From contig NZ_SMAA01000004.1 of NCBI RefSeq assembly GCF_004341685.1, forward strand, positions 145,019 through 209,018: a stretch of 64,000 nt of DNA, given 5' to 3'. The notes under the pieces are model-generated. The model worked only from the letters and a program-made list of their open reading frames with translations, searched no databases and had not been told where the DNA came from. This stretch comes from Pectinatus cerevisiiphilus (GTDB lineage: Bacteria; Bacillota; Negativicutes; Selenomonadales; Selenomonadaceae). Positions within the stretch are counted from its first letter, which is position 1; every line of letters starts with the position of its first letter. The translations under genes and the position numbers were made by a program. Shown piece by piece: positions 9,192 through 18,319 of the stretch.

Positions 9192-10220
9192 TTATTTATT
9201 TATGATATATTCAGATGATGTATCACCTGACAGGAACGGCAATATTTCTTTTGCCAGCAAATACGGTGAATGTAAAAAGGCATCTGTCGTACTTCCGGCT
9301 AAATGAGGTGTTATTGTGACATTGGGCAGCGTTGCTAACGCATATTCCCTAGGTAATGGTTCTTTATCAAACACATCCAAAGCAGCACCGGCAATCCTAT
9401 TATTGTGCAAAGTTTCATACAGTGCCTCTTCATCGACTAATCCAGAACGAGCTGTATTAATAATATATGCTGTTGGTTTCATCATATTCAGCAGCCTGGC
9501 ATTTATCATATGTTTTGTATCTGCAGTCAAGCGGCTGTGCAGCAATAAAAAATCAGCATTTTTTACCGTATTTACTAAGCTATCCGTCTTTATATACTCT
9601 GGAAGTCCTGCTGCAAATGGATCATAAGCAATTATATTCATATCAAAAGAATGCAATCTTTTCGCAACCTTTTTTCCTATTTGCCCAAGACCTATAATAC
9701 CTGCTGTTTTATTCGCTAAATCCGGTATATATGCTTTATTCGCATATTTGCGTATCCATTTCCCGTTTTTCAAGTTGGTATGACTTCTAGCTATATTACG
9801 ACATTCAGCAATAAGCATTCCCACCGTAAAATCAGCTACTGCTGAAGAATTTCTCCCCGGTGTATTATAGACAAGAATATTTCTCTTAGTTGCTGCTGCC
9901 AAATTAACATTTTCACAACCACCACGCAAAACGCCTATTACTTTGAGATTTTTACAAGCATCTATAACTTTTTCATTAACAGGGCAAAATTGTGTAATAA
10001 GAATATCTGCATCTTTTATCTGTTCAATCAACTTATCAGGAACTATATATGCTTCACTGCCTTGTTGTTCTATTTGTAGATTAATCTTCTGCAGTTCTTC
10101 CTGATTCTTTAATTGCCAGTCAACAACAGACAAATCTATATTCTTATCCTTAAAAATAGCAAAACCTGCTTTTATATACTGTGCGGGTATAAGCAAATCT
10201 CCTATTCCGATGACTTTCAT
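9192..10220 (-). CDS. D-isomer-specific 2-hydroxyacid dehydrogenase (first copy)
   Basis: A 342-residue member of the D-2-hydroxyacid dehydrogenase family. The Rossmann motif GLGQIG, the Arg in NTARSGLVDE, the Glu in DKEPLP and the His in TPHLAG make the expected active site. It starts at ATG 10220 with AAAGGA upstream, 96 bases after the EIIA gene, and is followed 13 bases later by the aldolase gene. It clearly resembles the last gene of the operon, yet the N-terminal substrate-recognition halves differ, so the two probably act on different substrates or in opposite redox directions. Its exact substrate is unknown. Confidence 0.9.
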   Translation of the reverse strand: MKVIGIGDLLIPAQYIKAGFAIFKDKNIDLSVVDWQLKNQEELQKINLQIEQQGSEAYIVPDKLIEQIKDADILITQFCPVNEKVIDACKNLKVIGVLRGGCENVNLAAATKRNILVYNTPGRNSSAVADFTVGMLIAECRNIARSHTNLKNGKWIRKYANKAYIPDLANKTAGIIGLGQIGKKVAKRLHSFDMNIIAYDPFAAGLPEYIKTDSLVNTVKNADFLLLHSRLTADTKHMINARLLNMMKPTAYIINTARSGLVDEEALYETLHNNRIAGAALDVFDKEPLPREYALATLPNVTITPHLAGSTTDAFLHSPYLLAKEILPFLSGDTSSEYIINK

Positions 10221-10316
10221 TTAAGTAAATCCTTTCATAAACAACAAACATTAATAGATGGACCAAAAGACTAACTAATTGATTATATGCACTGTTCTTA
10301 TATCTGCATCATTAAG

Positions 10317-10808
10317 CTATTGTTGTATTTGCAATATATCCTTCAAAAATATTTCTCGCATCTGCATCTTTGATCTAAGCGCATGAAAACTGATTACATT
10401 TTGCTGTTGCTTGAAATAATTAACTATATTTTTTAAATAATTCAAATGATTATTTTCACCTTTCAATGCCAGCATGAAAACTATGCCTACATCTATCTGT
10501 GAACTATTGTTGCCCATTTCCGCAAACTTTACTACCTGGGGCAGCACAGCTACCACAATAGCTTCTTTTAAGACATTTTCCGGATTAGAATGTGGGACTG
10601 CAATACCTATCGGTTTTGTCGCTAAACCAGTTGGGTAATTATCTTCACGATCCAGCGTAGCCTTACAATAAGCTTCATTTACGTATCCTTTTTCAAATAG
10701 ATCTTTGGCCAGAAGAGAGATTACTTCTTCCTTTGTTTTTACTTCATTTAATATTGCTGCATCATAAAATATATCTTCTGTCTTGCCTACGTTACCCATA
10801 TTCTCCAT
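10317..10808 (-). CDS. PTS EIIA component, galactitol/fructose type
   Basis: A 163-residue cytoplasmic EIIA of the Fru/Ntr/Gat fold. His73 in AVPHSN is the expected phosphorylation site that receives phosphate from HPr and passes it to EIIB. The gene lies 12 bases downstream of the EIIC gene and precedes the catabolic genes. The length and the single-domain arrangement fit GatA-type proteins. The sugar cannot be read from the sequence. Confidence 0.92.
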   Translation of the reverse strand: MENMGNVGKTEDIFYDAAILNEVKTKEEVISLLAKDLFEKGYVNEAYCKATLDREDNYPTGLATKPIGIAVPHSNPENVLKEAIVVAVLPQVVKFAEMGNNSSQIDVGIVFMLALKGENNHLNYLKNIVNYFKQQQNVISFHALRSKMQMREIFLKDILQIQQ

Positions 10809-10820
10809 CCCCTTAAACGT

Positions 10821-12095
10821 TTAAAAACCAAATATCCATGAGAACACTTTATAAACTATAACCAATGCTGGCGTACCAGTAGCATCCCATGCGGACAGAG
10901 CTCCTTTTGATGCATCATATCCTAAGCTGCCTGCTAATTGGGTCATTGGTCCGGCCATCAAAGTAGCACCCCAGCAGAATAGTGCAACAATGATTGACAA
11001 AATGATAATATTATGCAAAATATTTCCTTCAGTAATTGCATTAACAGCAGCACTTTCCCAAAGGACGATAATTAAACTTACCGAAGCAATCATTTGATTT
11101 CCCGGCAATAAAACTGAAATTATCAAAGCTAATGGATACATAATTAACGTTGTCGGTACTACTGCCGAATGGCCAATAACTGTAGAACAATCAAGTGCTA
11201 TTCTGACATCATCACGATGCATTTTGCTTACTAATATCTTTCTTGCTGCTTTGATGATAGGAAACCAACCTTCAACAAGAATAGATGCCATTCTTGGCAG
11301 TAAAAGAAAAGCGGCAGCCATTTTTACACCTAAGAGCAGGGAAGCCATAATCCCTATTTGGCTAAAGAGTCCAATTAATATTCCCAGCACTGCCCCCATA
11401 ACAGTAGTTTCACCCAATACACCAAATTTTTCCTGTATAGTTTCAGCGTTAAAAGTAGCATCTTTAATCACCGGTATTCTCTTCAATACCCATTCAATAG
11501 GAATAGCTATACATGCCTGAAAAGAAAAATGTGTACCATGCGGCCATGATCCGCCTGGTGGAAAATTATTGATTTTTTCTATATAAGGTGCCGCAATATC
11601 CGCAGCTTTCACATCTATTATCAAAAAAACTACAACAGCTACAGTGGCTATCCAGAAGTTACCACTTACTACTCCTACCATACCAGCGAGCAGCATGGCA
11701 CGCCATGTATTAAATACATCCACATATAATGTCTGTGTAAAACGAATAGATACTAGGAAGATATTCAAGATAAGAAATACCAGTACCCCGAAATATCCAT
11801 AAGTATTACCAAAGGCATAGCCCAGACAACCCCAGCCTATATCAACTACACTCTTATTTATTCCGTACAAAGAAATAATATTAAGAATAGGCTGAACCAT
11901 AGCTGTTTGAATAAGATTCACTACTAAAAATAAACCTGTCAACCCGATAGATACTTTTAAAGCACCTAAAATAGCTTTCTTAAATTCAACGCGTACTAGT
12001 ATTGAAACGATAAGGATTATTCCGACTATTGTGACTGATGAATCAAAACCAAAGAATGTGGATAATCCTTTTGTAATAATTCCTATAAAATCCAT
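10821..12095 (-). CDS. PTS EIIC component, galactitol (Gat) family permease
   Basis: A 424-residue membrane permease of the PTS galactitol family, with some 10-12 hydrophobic segments and the WPHGTHFSFQ loop in the middle. It carries the substrate across the inner membrane while EIIB phosphorylates it. The frame opens at a GTG at 12104, but AGAGG lies best (8 bases) before ATG 12095. It is 32 bases downstream of the EIIB gene. Gat-family permeases are known for galactitol, arabitol and related polyols. No polyol dehydrogenase or phosphofructokinase-like gene accompanies it here, so a different substrate such as a sugar acid is possible. Confidence 0.93.
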   Translation of the reverse strand: MDFIGIITKGLSTFFGFDSSVTIVGIILIVSILVRVEFKKAILGALKVSIGLTGLFLVVNLIQTAMVQPILNIISLYGINKSVVDIGWGCLGYAFGNTYGYFGVLVFLILNIFLVSIRFTQTLYVDVFNTWRAMLLAGMVGVVSGNFWIATVAVVVFLIIDVKAADIAAPYIEKINNFPPGGSWPHGTHFSFQACIAIPIEWVLKRIPVIKDATFNAETIQEKFGVLGETTVMGAVLGILIGLFSQIGIMASLLLGVKMAAAFLLLPRMASILVEGWFPIIKAARKILVSKMHRDDVRIALDCSTVIGHSAVVPTTLIMYPLALIISVLLPGNQMIASVSLIIVLWESAAVNAITEGNILHNIIILSIIVALFCWGATLMAGPMTQLAGSLGYDASKGALSAWDATGTPALVIVYKVFSWIFGF

Positions 12096-12127
12096 ACTCA
12101 TCACCTCTGTCTATTTACTTATTCATC

Positions 12128-12442
12128 TTATTCCTTCATAATTTTTTTGACATTATCCATAATTTCATCTAATGCTTTTTTAGCTGCAGCGTCATCTAAC
12201 ATAACACCTAACGCCCTAATCATAGGCACAGAATAATCACCATTCATTTCTACAGTAGTAACGAGCAAATCCATATTACCACTGGCAAGAGTTTCTTCTA
12301 CATCTGTAACTCTGCATAAAGTAACGCTAACATCTTTACTCAAACCTTCTTCTTTTAAACGATCTTCAATTTCTTCCCTTAAATAATTTGACGTACATAT
12401 TCCCGCACCGCAACAACAAAGAATTTTTACTTTTTTACTCAT
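12128..12442 (-). CDS. PTS EIIB component, galactitol type
   Basis: A 104-residue EIIB of the lactose/galactitol superfamily. The phosphocysteine loop is at the N-terminus, ILCCCGAGICTS, with Cys11 the likely acceptor. It phosphorylates the incoming substrate bound by EIIC. It is the first gene of the operon and lies about 37 bases downstream of the transcription start predicted from the -24/-12 promoter at 12490-12505. Confidence 0.93.
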   Translation of the reverse strand: MSKKVKILCCCGAGICTSNYLREEIEDRLKEEGLSKDVSVTLCRVTDVEETLASGNMDLLVTTVEMNGDYSVPMIRALGVMLDDAAAKKALDEIMDNVKKIMKE

Positions 12443-12489
12443 AATTCATTCATCCTCTTCTTTTATTTTGTAAAGCTAATGCTAAATAG

Positions 12490-12505
12490 AGCAAATCTCA
12501 TGCCA
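12490..12505 (-). promoter_or_regulatory. Sigma-54 (-24/-12) promoter of the PTS operon
   Basis: On the minus strand the sequence is TGGCAT, five bases (GAGAT), then TTGCT, a close match to the sigma-54 consensus TGGCAC-N5-TTGCW with GG and GC correctly spaced. The predicted start is near 12479, 37 bases before the EIIB start codon. Together with the GAFTGA-containing activator this makes a coherent control unit. The rest of the gap 12443-12867 is very AT-rich. Possible upstream activator sites with dyad symmetry are TTTAC...GTAAA (12551-12571) and TTGT...ACAA (12601-12616); both are weak. No small gene is evident there. Confidence 0.85.
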
Positions 12506-12867
12506 ATTACAAAAAAAACATTGTTTAGCCCTGTATTTACTGAATATTTTTTTACAATATTTTATGGTAAATTACATAAACAACATCTTTTTTACAAAAC
12601 TTGTCAATTTCCACAACAAAATCTTCAATATCAATATTACCAAACAGGTAGATATAATTGATTATAGCTAATTCCTTATTTTTTTAATTGAAGTTTATCT
12701 TTTTATTATATATGGGAACTTTGTTACACTATATTTGTACAATATGATATTAAAACTGATAATTAAACTACTTTAATTAAATTTACTGTCAATAAAAAAT
12801 ATTACTTTTTACCGTAATTTATGATAATATAGAAAATATTCACTACTAGGAAAAGGAGTTTTCATTC

Positions 12868-13260
12868 ATGCATTATGAATTTACTGATGATTATCTAACC
12901 GGAATAGAATTCATCGACCAGGAGCACAAAAAGCTATTCGACATTGCTAATGAAGCCTATGACCTTTTGACCAATAATTTTATCAATGATAAATATGACC
13001 GCATCCTAAATCTCGTTGTCGAATTACGGGAATATACGATTATCCACTTTGCTGACGAAGAGAAATATATGGAAAGTATTCAATATCTTCACCGCTTCAG
13101 CCATAAAATTGAACACATGAAATTTGTTGAAAAATTAAACTCCATAAATTTAGAAAAAATTGATGCCAACCAAAAAGACAGTATTATAGATCTTCTTGGT
13201 TTCTTGGTAGAATGGCTACAAAACCATATAAAGAAAAAAGATTGCCGCTTAAGAAAGTGA
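12868..13260 (+). CDS. Bacteriohemerythrin
   Basis: A 130-residue single-domain hemerythrin. The diiron ligand pattern is present: H in DQEHKKLF, HFADEEKYM (His and Glu), HRFSHKIEH, and H and D in WLQNHIKKKD. Such proteins bind O2 and may deliver, store or scavenge it, a protective role in an anaerobe. AAGGAG lies 9 bases before the ATG. It stands alone, followed by a structured-RNA candidate. Confidence 0.95.
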   Translation: MHYEFTDDYLTGIEFIDQEHKKLFDIANEAYDLLTNNFINDKYDRILNLVVELREYTIIHFADEEKYMESIQYLHRFSHKIEHMKFVEKLNSINLEKIDANQKDSIIDLLGFLVEWLQNHIKKKDCRLRK

Positions 13261-13283
13261 TTTTTACAATAGATGCTAAAAAA

Positions 13284-13388
13284 CACCCTGTGACGCAGAT
13301 AGGAGATGAACCGCCTCCCATAAGCTAGCTTTTGAAGTCTAACTTATGGAGGGCACAGTTCAAGAATCTGTTTTGCAGGGCATTTTTT
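13284..13388 (+). ncRNA. Rod-like structured RNA candidate ending in a T-run
   Basis: From 13286 to 13380 the sequence folds into one long rod. CCCTGTGACGCAGAT (13286-13300) pairs with ATCTGTTTTGCAGGG (13366-13380) with one mismatch. Inside are GAAC/GTTC (13308/13358) and CCATAAG/CTTATGG. Seven Ts follow at 13382. It begins 24 bases after the hemerythrin stop, so it may be an elaborate terminator for that gene, a small RNA, or an element acting on the efflux operon 230 bases downstream. I could not match it to a riboswitch or housekeeping RNA I know. The rest of the gap (13390-13614) is AT-rich promoter-like DNA with a small dyad TACAT/ATGTA at 13505-13519. Confidence 0.45.
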
Positions 13389-13614
13389 TGCAACTATCCT
13401 TTCCATTTATATCATAATAAGTCAATTTCCTTTTAGTATCTTGTACAATCTAGTATAATATTATTATATAATTTAGTATGAAGGTATTTATTTTATTAAA
13501 GCTTTACATATTAAATGTATGATATACTTATGCAAATTGACGAATATTTTATACCTTACTTGAAAACAAACGCTTTTTATCTGGCACTTATTAATTTAAC
13601 ATAGGGGGAATTTC

Positions 13615-14709
13615 ATGAAAAGCTGCGTCATCAAATTTTTGTGTCTGGGATTAATAACGGTTCTCTTGATTGCAGGTTGTGGGAAAAAAGAAGAACCTGC
13701 ATCCACTGCACCATTGGTAAAGACTCAAAAAATAGCTGCGGATAATGATACAGATTCCGCCACTTATGCAGGTTCTGTGCATGGGCGTTACGAAACTAAT
13801 TTATCATTCCAAGTGGGCGGAAAAATTTTACAGCGTGCTGTCCAAGCCGGAGATTTTGTCCATGCCGGTGACGTATTAATGACAATAGACAGCAAAGACA
13901 TCGTCCAGCAAGTTAATCAAAGCGAAGCCCAAACAGAAGCTGCCTATGCTGAATTGCAGCTGGCAAAGGCAAATCTCACGCGTTATCAACAGCTGTATGC
14001 ACAGGATGCTATACCCCAAGCTTCACTTGATCAATATCAAACAGCTTACGACTCTGCTCTATCGGCTTATCAGCAGGCAACTGCCCATACTCTGCAAGAC
14101 CGCAATTCATTATCCTATACAAATCTTATGGCTAATGCCGACGGTGTCATTTCTACAATCAATGCAGAAGCAGGACAGGTTGTTACCGCTGGACAAACGG
14201 TGATGACTCTCGTCCAAACGAATGAGCTGGAAGTAGAAATAAATGTTCCTGAAAATGATATCAAATCTCTCAGCCAAGGAATGCACGTAACGGTTTCTTT
14301 TTGGGCCCTTGCTGATTCCACAGTTGATGGTATAATTCGTGAAATATCACCAATGGCAGACCCAACAGCACGCACTTACCGTGTCAGGATTTCCCTTCCC
14401 CAGCCACCTGCTGAATTGAAACTTGGCATGACGGCAAGTGTTCTCTGTTCTTCAACTTCCGCTGACCAAAACACTTACTTATTACCACTTTCCGCCATAT
14501 ACCAAACAGGTGATACACCAGAAGTATGGATTGTAGCTGATGATAACACAGTAGCCTTAAAAGAAGTACAGGTTTCCACTTTCGATGAAAACCATGTAAA
14601 AGTGTCTGGACTGGATAAAGGTGATGTTGTCGTAACAGCAGGTGTGCAAAAGCTGCGTGATGGCCAGAAAGTCCGACTTGATGATAGTACGGAAGGTGAT
14701 AATTCATGA
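13615..14709 (+). CDS. RND efflux periplasmic adaptor lipoprotein (membrane fusion protein)
   Basis: A 364-residue membrane fusion protein. A lipoprotein signal ends in LIAGC with Cys at about residue 22, followed by a lipoyl/barrel-sandwich domain split around an alpha-helical hairpin (Gln/Ala-rich, about residues 95-150) and a beta-barrel. It should bridge the inner-membrane pump to an outer-membrane channel across the periplasm. The RND pump gene follows with a 4-base stop/start overlap, so the two are translationally coupled. No regulator or TolC-like gene is adjacent. GGGGGAA precedes the start. Confidence 0.94.
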   Translation: MKSCVIKFLCLGLITVLLIAGCGKKEEPASTAPLVKTQKIAADNDTDSATYAGSVHGRYETNLSFQVGGKILQRAVQAGDFVHAGDVLMTIDSKDIVQQVNQSEAQTEAAYAELQLAKANLTRYQQLYAQDAIPQASLDQYQTAYDSALSAYQQATAHTLQDRNSLSYTNLMANADGVISTINAEAGQVVTAGQTVMTLVQTNELEVEINVPENDIKSLSQGMHVTVSFWALADSTVDGIIREISPMADPTARTYRVRISLPQPPAELKLGMTASVLCSSTSADQNTYLLPLSAIYQTGDTPEVWIVADDNTVALKEVQVSTFDENHVKVSGLDKGDVVVTAGVQKLRDGQKVRLDDSTEGDNS

Positions 14710-17700
14710 GAAACCTTACTGAATTATCTTTAAAAAATAAGGACTTAGTTTGGTATTTTATCATTGTCGTTATCATTGCCGGTATTTTTTCTTATAGCAA
14801 ACTGGGACGCATGGAAGACCCTGACTTTACCATAAGAGAAATGGTTGTTTCAGTCAGCTGGCCAGGAGCTACTGCCAAACAAATGGAAGAACAAGTGACC
14901 GATAAGCTTGAAGAAAAACTACAAGATACACCCGGTCTTGATTATTTAAAAAGTTCCTCTCGCCCCGGCCTATCAATTATCTATGTAACGCTTCGCCAAG
15001 ATGTCGACAATTCCAAAATACGTGATACTTGGAAAGAAGTCCGCAATCTGTGCGAAGACGAAAAACAATACCTTCCTGAAGGTGTTTACGGTCCTTTTTA
15101 CAATGACCGTTTTGATGATGTTTTTGGCTCTGTTTATACTGTCAGCGGTGATGGATACTCTTACGAAGAACTGCGCCAGCATGCTGAACGGATACGGCGT
15201 CTTCTCCTTGGTATTTCCAGTGTCCAAAAGGTAGAACTGCTCGGCGTACAGACAGAAAAGGTTTATATAGAAGTAAGCAATGTAAAACTTGCTGAGCTTG
15301 GTATAAGCCCACAGACTATTGCTAACGCGATAAAAACACAAAATGAAATCACGCCCTCTGGCATGATTGAAACATCTTCTGATAATGTTTATCTTCGTTT
15401 TAGCGGGATATTTGATAACCTTGATGATATCAAAAACCTACCCGTCAATGCCAATGGAAAAATATTCCGCTTAGGAGATATTGCTAAAATTGATCGTCGC
15501 TATGCAGATCCGGCTGACCCTAAAATGTTCTTCAACGGAAAACCGGCAATTGGCATTGCTGTATCAATGGAACCAGGTGGCAATATCCTCACGCTTGGTA
15601 ATAACCTCAATACTATGTTGGAAAAAATAAAGGCGGATATGCCTCTCGGTCTTGAAATCAATCAAGTTTCCGACCAACCGACTGTCGTTAAAGAATCTAT
15701 AGGGGAATTTGTAAATACACTACGCGAAGCGATTATCATCATTCTTGCCGTCAGTTTCTTAAGTCTCGGCCTGCGTACCGGTCTTGTTGTAGCCGGATGT
15801 ATACCGCTGGTACTGGCTGGTGTTTTCGTGATGATGTATATATTTGGCATCGACCTGCAAAAGGTGTCTTTAGGTTCGCTTATTATTGCATTGGGACTGC
15901 TTGTTGATGATGCGATAATTGCTGTGGAAATGATGAGTGTCAAACTTGAAGAGGGACTTGACCGCTTTAAAGCTGCCTGTTATGCATTCGAGGCCACGGC
16001 CAAGCCGATGCTTACCGGTACACTGATTACCTGCGCTGGTTTTATCCCAGTTGCTTTTGCCAAAGGAATGGCTTCCGAATTTTGCAAAAGTCTTTTCCCG
16101 GTAATAAGCATTGCCTTACTCATTTCATGGCTTGTCTCCGTAATGGTTGCCCCACTATTCGGTTATCATCTCATACGTGTTAAACCACCGACCAATGGCA
16201 CAGGGAAAACTGCACCATACCAAAATAAATTTTATTCACTTTTCCGTAAAATTCTTACCTGGTGCCTACAACACAAAAAACCTGTTCTCGGCGTAACTAT
16301 ATGTATATTTGCCCTTTCTATTTTTTCTCTGCGCTTTATTCGCCAGGAATTTTTCCCGCCTTCCCTGCGGCCAGAGATAATTGTGGAAATGCAGCTGCCA
16401 GAAGGATCATCCTTAAAAGCCTCTGAAGACACTGCAAATAAATTTGCCACCTTCTTAAACACGCAAACAGACAATATTAAAAACTTTTCCTATTATGTCG
16501 GCGAAGGAGCCCCTCGCTTTGTCCTGACTACAGACCCGCAGCTGCCAGCTGATAATTACAGCCAATTCGTCATTGTTGCCAAGGACGTTGACACACGTGA
16601 ACAGTTGGCAGAAACAATCAATAAAGAATTAGCTGATAATTATCCAAATGTACAGGGTAATGTCAAATTCATCCAGACCGGGCCGCCAGCCGATTACCCT
16701 ATAATGCTCCGCGTATCCGGTTATGACGAAGACAAAGTGCGCGGTATCGCAGGTAAAGTAGCAGATATTGTTGCCGCCGACAGCAATAATGAAGACGTCC
16801 ATTTTGACTGGAATGAAAAGAACAAAACCATGCATCTGGCGCTTGACCAAGATAAATTACGTGCAATGGGAATATCCGGCCAGTCTGTGGCACAAATGCT
16901 TTACACCGAAATTTCTGGTGCATCGGCTGCCCAATATTATGCAGGTGACAGAACTATAGATATCATGCTCCGCATGAATGACAGCGACCGGCACAGCCTC
17001 GCTGACATAAAGAACCTTCCTGTCTATCTTGGTGCTGCTGGCTATGTTCCTTTACAGCAAATAGCAAAGATCAGTTATGATGCTGAAGATGGACTCATAT
17101 GGCGCCGCAATTTGCAGCCTACCATCACAGTTGAAGCCAATATTAAAGAAGGCACTGCCAACGATGCCGCCCAAAAAGCTTATAATGCCACAAAATCACT
17201 ACGTGACTCATTACCGCTTGGTTATAGCATAGAAGCCGGTGGATCGCTTTCCGACAGCAACGATGCCGTCCAATTTCTCCTAGTTCCCCTTCCCGCTATG
17301 ATCTTTGTCATCATGACACTGCTGATGATCCAGCTCCGGAACGGCAAGCTTGTGATACTGACCTTGCTCACTGCCCCGCTAGGTTTAATAGGTGTAAGCT
17401 TCGGTATGATTTTGCTGGATAAAGCTATGGGGTTTGTTGCACAGCTGGGTATACTAGCCTTAAGTGGTATGATCATAAGAAATTCTGTCATCCTTATTGA
17501 TCAAATCCAAAAACATATCGCCGCTGGTGAAACACCATGGGATGCTATCATCGACTCTGCCATCCTTCGTTTTCGCCCGATCATGCTTACTGCGGCAGCA
17601 GCTATTCTGGGGATGCTGCCCCTCATGTCCAGTACTTTCTGGGGACCTATGGCCGTCGCTATCGCCAGTGGTTTATTGGTAGCCACTATACTCACATTGC

Positions 17701-17750
17701 TCATACTACCAACGATGTATGCAGCATGGTACAAAGTGAAAAAACAGTAA
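14706..17750 (+). CDS. RND family efflux transporter (HAE1/AcrB-like)
   Basis: A 1014-residue RND pump close to the family length, with 12 predicted membrane segments in two halves, each preceded by a large periplasmic loop. The proton-relay acidic pair is in LGLLVDDAIIAVEMM of TM4. It uses the proton gradient to expel hydrophobic or amphiphilic compounds through a tripartite complex with the upstream adaptor. The absence of heavy-metal (CzcA) signatures suggests the HAE1/hydrophobe group. A perfect 20-bp hairpin terminator follows. Confidence 0.95.
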   Translation: MRNLTELSLKNKDLVWYFIIVVIIAGIFSYSKLGRMEDPDFTIREMVVSVSWPGATAKQMEEQVTDKLEEKLQDTPGLDYLKSSSRPGLSIIYVTLRQDVDNSKIRDTWKEVRNLCEDEKQYLPEGVYGPFYNDRFDDVFGSVYTVSGDGYSYEELRQHAERIRRLLLGISSVQKVELLGVQTEKVYIEVSNVKLAELGISPQTIANAIKTQNEITPSGMIETSSDNVYLRFSGIFDNLDDIKNLPVNANGKIFRLGDIAKIDRRYADPADPKMFFNGKPAIGIAVSMEPGGNILTLGNNLNTMLEKIKADMPLGLEINQVSDQPTVVKESIGEFVNTLREAIIIILAVSFLSLGLRTGLVVAGCIPLVLAGVFVMMYIFGIDLQKVSLGSLIIALGLLVDDAIIAVEMMSVKLEEGLDRFKAACYAFEATAKPMLTGTLITCAGFIPVAFAKGMASEFCKSLFPVISIALLISWLVSVMVAPLFGYHLIRVKPPTNGTGKTAPYQNKFYSLFRKILTWCLQHKKPVLGVTICIFALSIFSLRFIRQEFFPPSLRPEIIVEMQLPEGSSLKASEDTANKFATFLNTQTDNIKNFSYYVGEGAPRFVLTTDPQLPADNYSQFVIVAKDVDTREQLAETINKELADNYPNVQGNVKFIQTGPPADYPIMLRVSGYDEDKVRGIAGKVADIVAADSNNEDVHFDWNEKNKTMHLALDQDKLRAMGISGQSVAQMLYTEISGASAAQYYAGDRTIDIMLRMNDSDRHSLADIKNLPVYLGAAGYVPLQQIAKISYDAEDGLIWRRNLQPTITVEANIKEGTANDAAQKAYNATKSLRDSLPLGYSIEAGGSLSDSNDAVQFLLVPLPAMIFVIMTLLMIQLRNGKLVILTLLTAPLGLIGVSFGMILLDKAMGFVAQLGILALSGMIIRNSVILIDQIQKHIAAGETPWDAIIDSAILRFRPIMLTAAAAILGMLPLMSSTFWGPMAVAIASGLLVATILTLLILPTMYAAWYKVKKQ

Positions 17751-17775
17751 TTCTAGTAATTACTGACACATAACA

Positions 17776-17819
17776 AAAATAGAGTTCCTTCCGTTATACA
17801 ACGGAAGGAACTCTATTTT
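17776..17819. terminator. Perfect 20-bp hairpin terminator
   Basis: Arms 17776-17795 and 17800-17819 are perfectly complementary over 20 bp with a 4-base loop (ATAC) and A/T tracts at both ends. It separates the RND operon (+) from the convergent decarboxylase genes (-) and can act in both directions. Confidence 0.92.
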
Positions 17820-17886
17820 AATTACTTGGGGACAAACAAAATTCTATTAATAAGAATCTTATTTTTAAATTATTTCAGCAACGAAA

Positions 17887-18264
17887 TCAGCCGAGAATAA
17901 CCATTGCTTCGCCAGCTTTAACGCTTTTACCAACTTCAACGTTAACTGCTTTAACTGTACCAGCTGCAGGTGCTGTGATTTCATTCTGCATTTTCATAGC
18001 TTCAAGGATAAGTACAACATCGCCAGCTTTAACAGCCTGTCCTACAGAAGCTACAACTTTAGTGATTTTACCAGGCATTGGAGCTGCTATGGTTGTACCA
18101 CCTACAGGTGCTGCGGCTGGAGCTGCAGGAGCTGCGGCTTTAGGTGCTGGTGCAGAAACAGCAGGTGCTGCTTTAGGAGCTGGTGCTGCAACGGCAGCAC
18201 TTTTTACTTCTTCAATTTCTACTTCATAAGAATTACCATTCACAGTTACGTTAAATTTTTTCAC
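17887..18264 (-). CDS. mmdC: Biotin carrier subunit of methylmalonyl-CoA decarboxylase
   Basis: A 125-residue biotin carboxyl carrier. A short N-terminal strand region is followed by a long Ala/Pro linker and a biotinyl domain with the attachment site EAMKMQNEI. It carries carboxybiotin from the carboxyltransferase to the acceptor subunit. A GTG at 18264 is preferred as start because GGAGG lies 8 bases before it, whereas the upstream in-frame ATG (18279) overlaps that ribosome binding site. It follows the small epsilon-like gene and mmdA, matching the order of Veillonella-type decarboxylases, but no beta subunit gene follows. Confidence 0.93.
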   Translation of the reverse strand: MKKFNVTVNGNSYEVEIEEVKSAAVAAPAPKAAPAVSAPAPKAAAPAAPAAAPVGGTTIAAPMPGKITKVVASVGQAVKAGDVVLILEAMKMQNEITAPAAGTVKAVNVEVGKSVKAGEAMVILG

Positions 18265-18319
18265 AAGATATTCCTCCATAAACGTATTTCTTTTTATTTA
18301 CAATAATTCATCTAAGAAC

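Noticed and set aside
12479..12661. A 60-codon plus-strand frame in the PTS operon promoter region
   Set aside because: It covers the sigma-54 promoter, has no ribosome binding site and low-complexity content.
13284..13388. Calling the rod-like RNA a 6S RNA, SRP RNA or NiCo riboswitch
   Set aside because: It is too short and has no large central bubble for 6S, lacks the GGAAG...AGCAG core of SRP RNA, and is not a four-way junction as in NiCo.
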